Part shown: piece by piece, positions 6,163-8,729 of the stretch
How the letters are laid out: every line of letters begins with the position of its first letter
Numbering within the stretch: position 1 is the first letter of the stretch
Source: CAUTXO01 sp963542625
Lineage (GTDB): Bacteria; Campylobacterota; Campylobacteria; Campylobacterales; SZUA-545
Direction: 5' to 3'
DNA length: 8,729 nucleotides
Assembly: GCA_963542625.1 (NCBI GenBank)
Contig: CAUTXO010000063.1
Coordinates: forward strand, 1-8,729
The notes under the pieces: model-generated
What the model was told of the DNA's origin: nothing
The model's database searches: none
The model's input: the letters and a program-made list of their open reading frames with translations, nothing else
Position numbers and translations under genes: made by a program

Positions 6163-6846
6163 AGATCTACGAAATAAAAGCAAAGATCTTGCGGCGGGAT
6201 AAGATCTAGCCCTGTGTTGGTAGTCCATTTGTTAGATCTTGGATTAGATCCTTTATTTCTAGATATTGGCTAAGATTTGCTGCTGCACCTTACACCACCA
6301 GAGCACAGGCGTGTTTGGCTTAAAGCAAAGATCTTGATGGTAGAGTAAGATCTTATTAGTCTATTGTTAGATCTTAGGTTATATTTTGAGTGCTAGTGCG
6401 TGGCTTATTCCTAGATCTTAGGCTAAAATCTACCACCATTAAACAAGGATTGTGTCTGTCCCGTGCTTACAAACAAGCACACATCAACGTTTGCTACGAC
6501 TTGCAAAGCACCGCACGCCACCAACAAACACTGTTGATAACCCGTATTTGCACCGTAACAAAAGCTACCGATACCACGCTATTGCCACCAAGCAAGCTAC
6601 CAACCGGCGTGGTGTCTTACGCTGTACCGTATTTTCTGCCGCCATTGCCTAGTGGTGTGTCTTTCCGTTGCCTAATTTGCACGCGTGTTTTTCCGTTCTG
6701 CTACGCGTGCTTAGATCTTGCACCACCGTGTCATACCGCACTGTGTCGTGCCCGTGCCTTAGATCTTACGCACCCTAGTTCTTGCCACGCGCTGCCACAC
6801 CGTGTTAGATCTTGTCCCGTCCTTGCCCCCGCCCCGCGATAGATCT
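6163..6846. repeat. cluster of twelve AGATCT palindromes
   Basis: AGATCT begins at 6163, 6184, 6202, 6234, 6329, 6348, 6369, 6413, 6713, 6761, 6807 and 6841. Ten of the twelve are followed by T (AGATCTT), and most are preceded by T or A, giving a consensus near TTAGATCTTG. Some neighbours are spaced 18-21 bases apart (6163/6184/6202 and 6329/6348/6369), close to two helical turns. In random sequence about one such hexamer per 4 kb is expected. The sites fall in different frames, so they are not explained by codons. Near-variants (TTAGATCC at 6245, CTAGATATT at 6260) look like decayed copies. Confidence 0.85.
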
Positions 6847-6867
6847 TGCACTCCCGCCTACTCCCAC

Positions 6868-8729
6868 TCACAAGCCAAGCTCTTGCTTTAAGAACTGCCC
6901 CGTGTAGCTGCCCGTTTTTTTGTGCGTTTTGGCTAGATCCCTTGGCCTGCCTTGTGCGACGATTCTGCCGCCGCCGCTGCCGCCTTCTGGCCCCATATCT
7001 ATAATGTAGTCGGCATTTTTTATGACGTCTAGGTTGTGCTCAATCACCACGACGGAGTTGCCAAGATCCACCAAGTGATTTAGCACGCCGATGAGCTTGT
7101 CAATGTCTGCAAAATGCAGCCCCGTCGTCGGCTCGTCAAGAATGTAGAGCGTTTTGCCCGTGTCTTTCCTTGAGAGCTCCTTTGCTAACTTAATGCGTTG
7201 TGCCTCGCCGCCACTTAAATTCACGGCGTTTTGCCCCAGCGTAATGTAGCCAAGCCCCACCGCTTGCAGGGTGCGCGCCTTGGCGTAGATCTTTGGAATG
7301 CTCGCAAAAAACTCGCACGCTTCATCGACGGACATATTCAGCACTTCGCTGATGTTTTTGTCCTTGTAGGTAACTTCTAGCGTTTGCGCGTTGTATCTCG
7401 TGCCCCCGCAGGCGTCGCATTTGACTAAAATGTCTGGCAAAAAGTGCATTTCTATTTTAATTTCACCATCGCCGCTGCATTTTTCGCACCTGCCGCCTTT
7501 GACGTTAAAGCTAAACCTGCCAAGCGAATACCCGCGCAACTTGGCTTCTTTGGTTGATGAAAACAGCTCCCTGATGTCGTCCATCATACCCGTGTAGGTC
7601 GCTGGAATGCTGCGCGGCGTCCTGCCGATGGGGCTTTGGTCTAGGTAAATGACCTTGTCTAGTTTTTCTAATCCCAAGCACTCAACGCCTTTTACCGTCT
7701 TAATCTTGCGCGCGTGGTTTAAGATCTCTTGCGCCACAGGCAGGAGCGTTTGCAAAATGAGCGAGCTTTTGCCACTGCCGCTTACGCCCGTTACGCACAC
7801 AAGGTTACCAAGCGGCAAGGACACGCTAAGATCTTTAATGTTATTCAAGCTCACGTTTTTAATTTCTAGGTAATCTTTTTGCGCCCTGCCCCTAAAATAC
7901 TCAATTTTTTTGCGCCCAAAGATGTAATCCGCCGTCGGGGTCTTTGCCGTCTTTAGCCGCGCGGTTTCATCGGCGTAGATAATCTCCCCGCCGTATTTGC
8001 CAGCGCCTGGGCCAATATCCACCACAAAGTCGCTTTGCAAGATGGTTTCTTTGTCGTGCTCCACCACAAAAACGCTATTGCCCTTATCGCGCAGGTTTTT
8101 TAGCGTCTTGATGAGCTTTTGCGTGTCGCGCTCGTGCAAGCCAATGGAGGGCTCGTCAAGCACATACATAACCCCCGTTAGCCCCGAGCCAATCTGCGAG
8201 GCAATGCGAATGCGCTGGCTCTCCCCGCCGCTAATGGTGCGGGCGTCGCGCCCAAGCGTGATGTAGCCAAGCCCCACGTCGTAAAGAAAAAACAGCCGCT
8301 CGCGGATCTCTTTTAAAATCGGCGCGGCGATGAGCTGCTGCTGCGCGCTTAGCCCCGTAAAATTTGCTTCTTGCGTGAAAAATTGATGCGTCTGGTCTAT
8401 CGGCAGCTCTAAGATCTCTCCAATCGTTTTGCCCCCTACTCTAACGGCAAGGCTTTCTTTTTTTAAGCGCCGCCCACGGCAAACGGGGCAGGTTTTTTCC
8501 GTTACGTAATCTTCAAAATCCCTTTGATTTTTCAGCATCTCATATGCAATGGCACTCACGCCGCCAAAGGTTTTTTTAAGCGGCGTGCGCTTCCAAGAAA
8601 AGCTCACAAGATCTGCTGAGCCGTGCAAAATGGCGTTTTGGTCTTGCTCGCTAAGCTCATCAAAAGATCTAGACGTATCTATGCCCCGCGCCGCGCAAAC
8701 GGCAAGCAAAAATTTATGATAGAGGCGGT
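6868..8729 (-). CDS. uvrA: UvrA, excinuclease ABC subunit A (5' end outside the window)
   Basis: UvrA is the damage-recognition ATPase of nucleotide excision repair, acting in the cytoplasm as a dimer with UvrB. About 620 C-terminal residues are visible; the family is usually about 935-950 long, so roughly the first third, including the first Walker A motif, is missing. The frame has no stop up to 8729, so an apparent TTG start at 8709 is only internal sequence. Numbered from 8709: CPVC at 74-77; ABC signature ISGGESQRIRIA at 159-170; Walker B YVLDEP at 182-187; second Walker A GVSGSGKSS at 308-316; zinc finger C408-X2-C411-X19-C431-X2-C434; second signature LSGGEAQRIKLA at 498-509; Walker B YILDEP at 522-527. 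All key residues in the visible part are intact. The TGA stop is at 6868-6870. The gene converges with the chemoreceptor gene. Confidence 0.97.
   Translation of the reverse strand, partial: RLYHKFLLAVCAARGIDTSRSFDELSEQDQNAILHGSADLVSFSWKRTPLKKTFGGVSAIAYEMLKNQRDFEDYVTEKTCPVCRGRRLKKESLAVRVGGKTIGEILELPIDQTHQFFTQEANFTGLSAQQQLIAAPILKEIRERLFFLYDVGLGYITLGRDARTISGGESQRIRIASQIGSGLTGVMYVLDEPSIGLHERDTQKLIKTLKNLRDKGNSVFVVEHDKETILQSDFVVDIGPGAGKYGGEIIYADETARLKTAKTPTADYIFGRKKIEYFRGRAQKDYLEIKNVSLNNIKDLSVSLPLGNLVCVTGVSGSGKSSLILQTLLPVAQEILNHARKIKTVKGVECLGLEKLDKVIYLDQSPIGRTPRSIPATYTGMMDDIRELFSSTKEAKLRGYSLGRFSFNVKGGRCEKCSGDGEIKIEMHFLPDILVKCDACGGTRYNAQTLEVTYKDKNISEVLNMSVDEACEFFASIPKIYAKARTLQAVGLGYITLGQNAVNLSGGEAQRIKLAKELSRKDTGKTLYILDEPTTGLHFADIDKLIGVLNHLVDLGNSVVVIEHNLDVIKNADYIIDMGPEGGSGGGRIVAQGRPRDLAKTHKKTGSYTGQFLKQELGL

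Larger units (their letters stand above)
5779..6867. other. 1.1-kb convergent spacer without a convincing gene
   Basis: The spacer lies between the convergent ends of the chemoreceptor and uvrA. The first part (5779-6060) is AT-rich and contains a perfect dyad at 5947-5966 and a loose TATAAA promoter-like hexamer at 5997-6002. The part from 6163 to 6846 is crowded with AGATCT palindromes. Between 6420 and 6860 the plus strand is rich in ACC, CCGT and CACC words and pyrimidines; it is open in a frame for 150 codons, but the composition (Arg, Cys, His, Pro, Leu) is not protein-like. No strong intrinsic terminator was found for either flanking gene, although a weak CACTT/GAGTG stem with six T follows at 6105-6128. 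Confidence 0.6.

Noticed and set aside
6390..6842. 150-codon plus-strand open frame in the convergent spacer
   Set aside because: The composition is rich in Cys, His, Arg and Pro, there is no ribosome binding site, and it runs through low-complexity CCGT/CACC and AGATCT sequence. It reads as chance openness.
6163..6846. The regularly recurring AGATCT words as a CRISPR array
   Set aside because: Repeats are only 6-10 bp, spacing is irregular (18 to 300 bp) and no Cas genes are present.

Overview
The window looks like a piece of an enterohepatic-type Helicobacter chromosome (Campylobacterota). The grounds are an NhaC-family antiporter, a chemoreceptor with the post-HAMP linker typical of Helicobacter/Campylobacter receptors, A/T-rich TATAAT-type -10 elements without clear -35 boxes, and G/C homopolymer tracts. 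Base composition appears moderately GC for the genus, which would fit something like H. canis better than H. pylori, but this species guess is inference only.

Layout: (1) 1-9, first codons of a minus-strand gene that leaves the window. (2) 153-1850 (+), NhaC-family Na+/H+ antiporter-like membrane protein with a GTG start. (3) 1851-3067, about 1.2 kb with no convincing gene: short direct repeats, two C10 tracts framing an imperfect inverted repeat with internal hairpins, and a G9 tract. (4) 3068-3568 (-), unrecognised soluble charged protein, probably 166 aa. (5) 3569-3753, divergent promoter region with four copies of an 11-bp word GTAACYYATTG. (6) 3754-5778 (+), complete methyl-accepting chemotaxis protein with a NIT-type periplasmic sensor. 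(7) 5779-6867, about 1.1 kb with no convincing gene, holding an 8-4-8 perfect dyad and twelve AGATCT sites in under 700 bp. (8) 6868-8729 (-), C-terminal two-thirds of UvrA, its 5' end beyond the window.

The genes do not form one pathway. They are a transporter, a chemoreceptor with a divergent partner of unknown role, and a DNA-repair ATPase. The chemoreceptor and uvrA converge across the AGATCT-rich spacer. No CRISPR array, transposase, tRNA, rRNA or recognisable defence system was found. The most unusual content is non-coding: the AGATCT density, the four-copy motif between the divergent genes, and the C-tract/inverted-repeat element.
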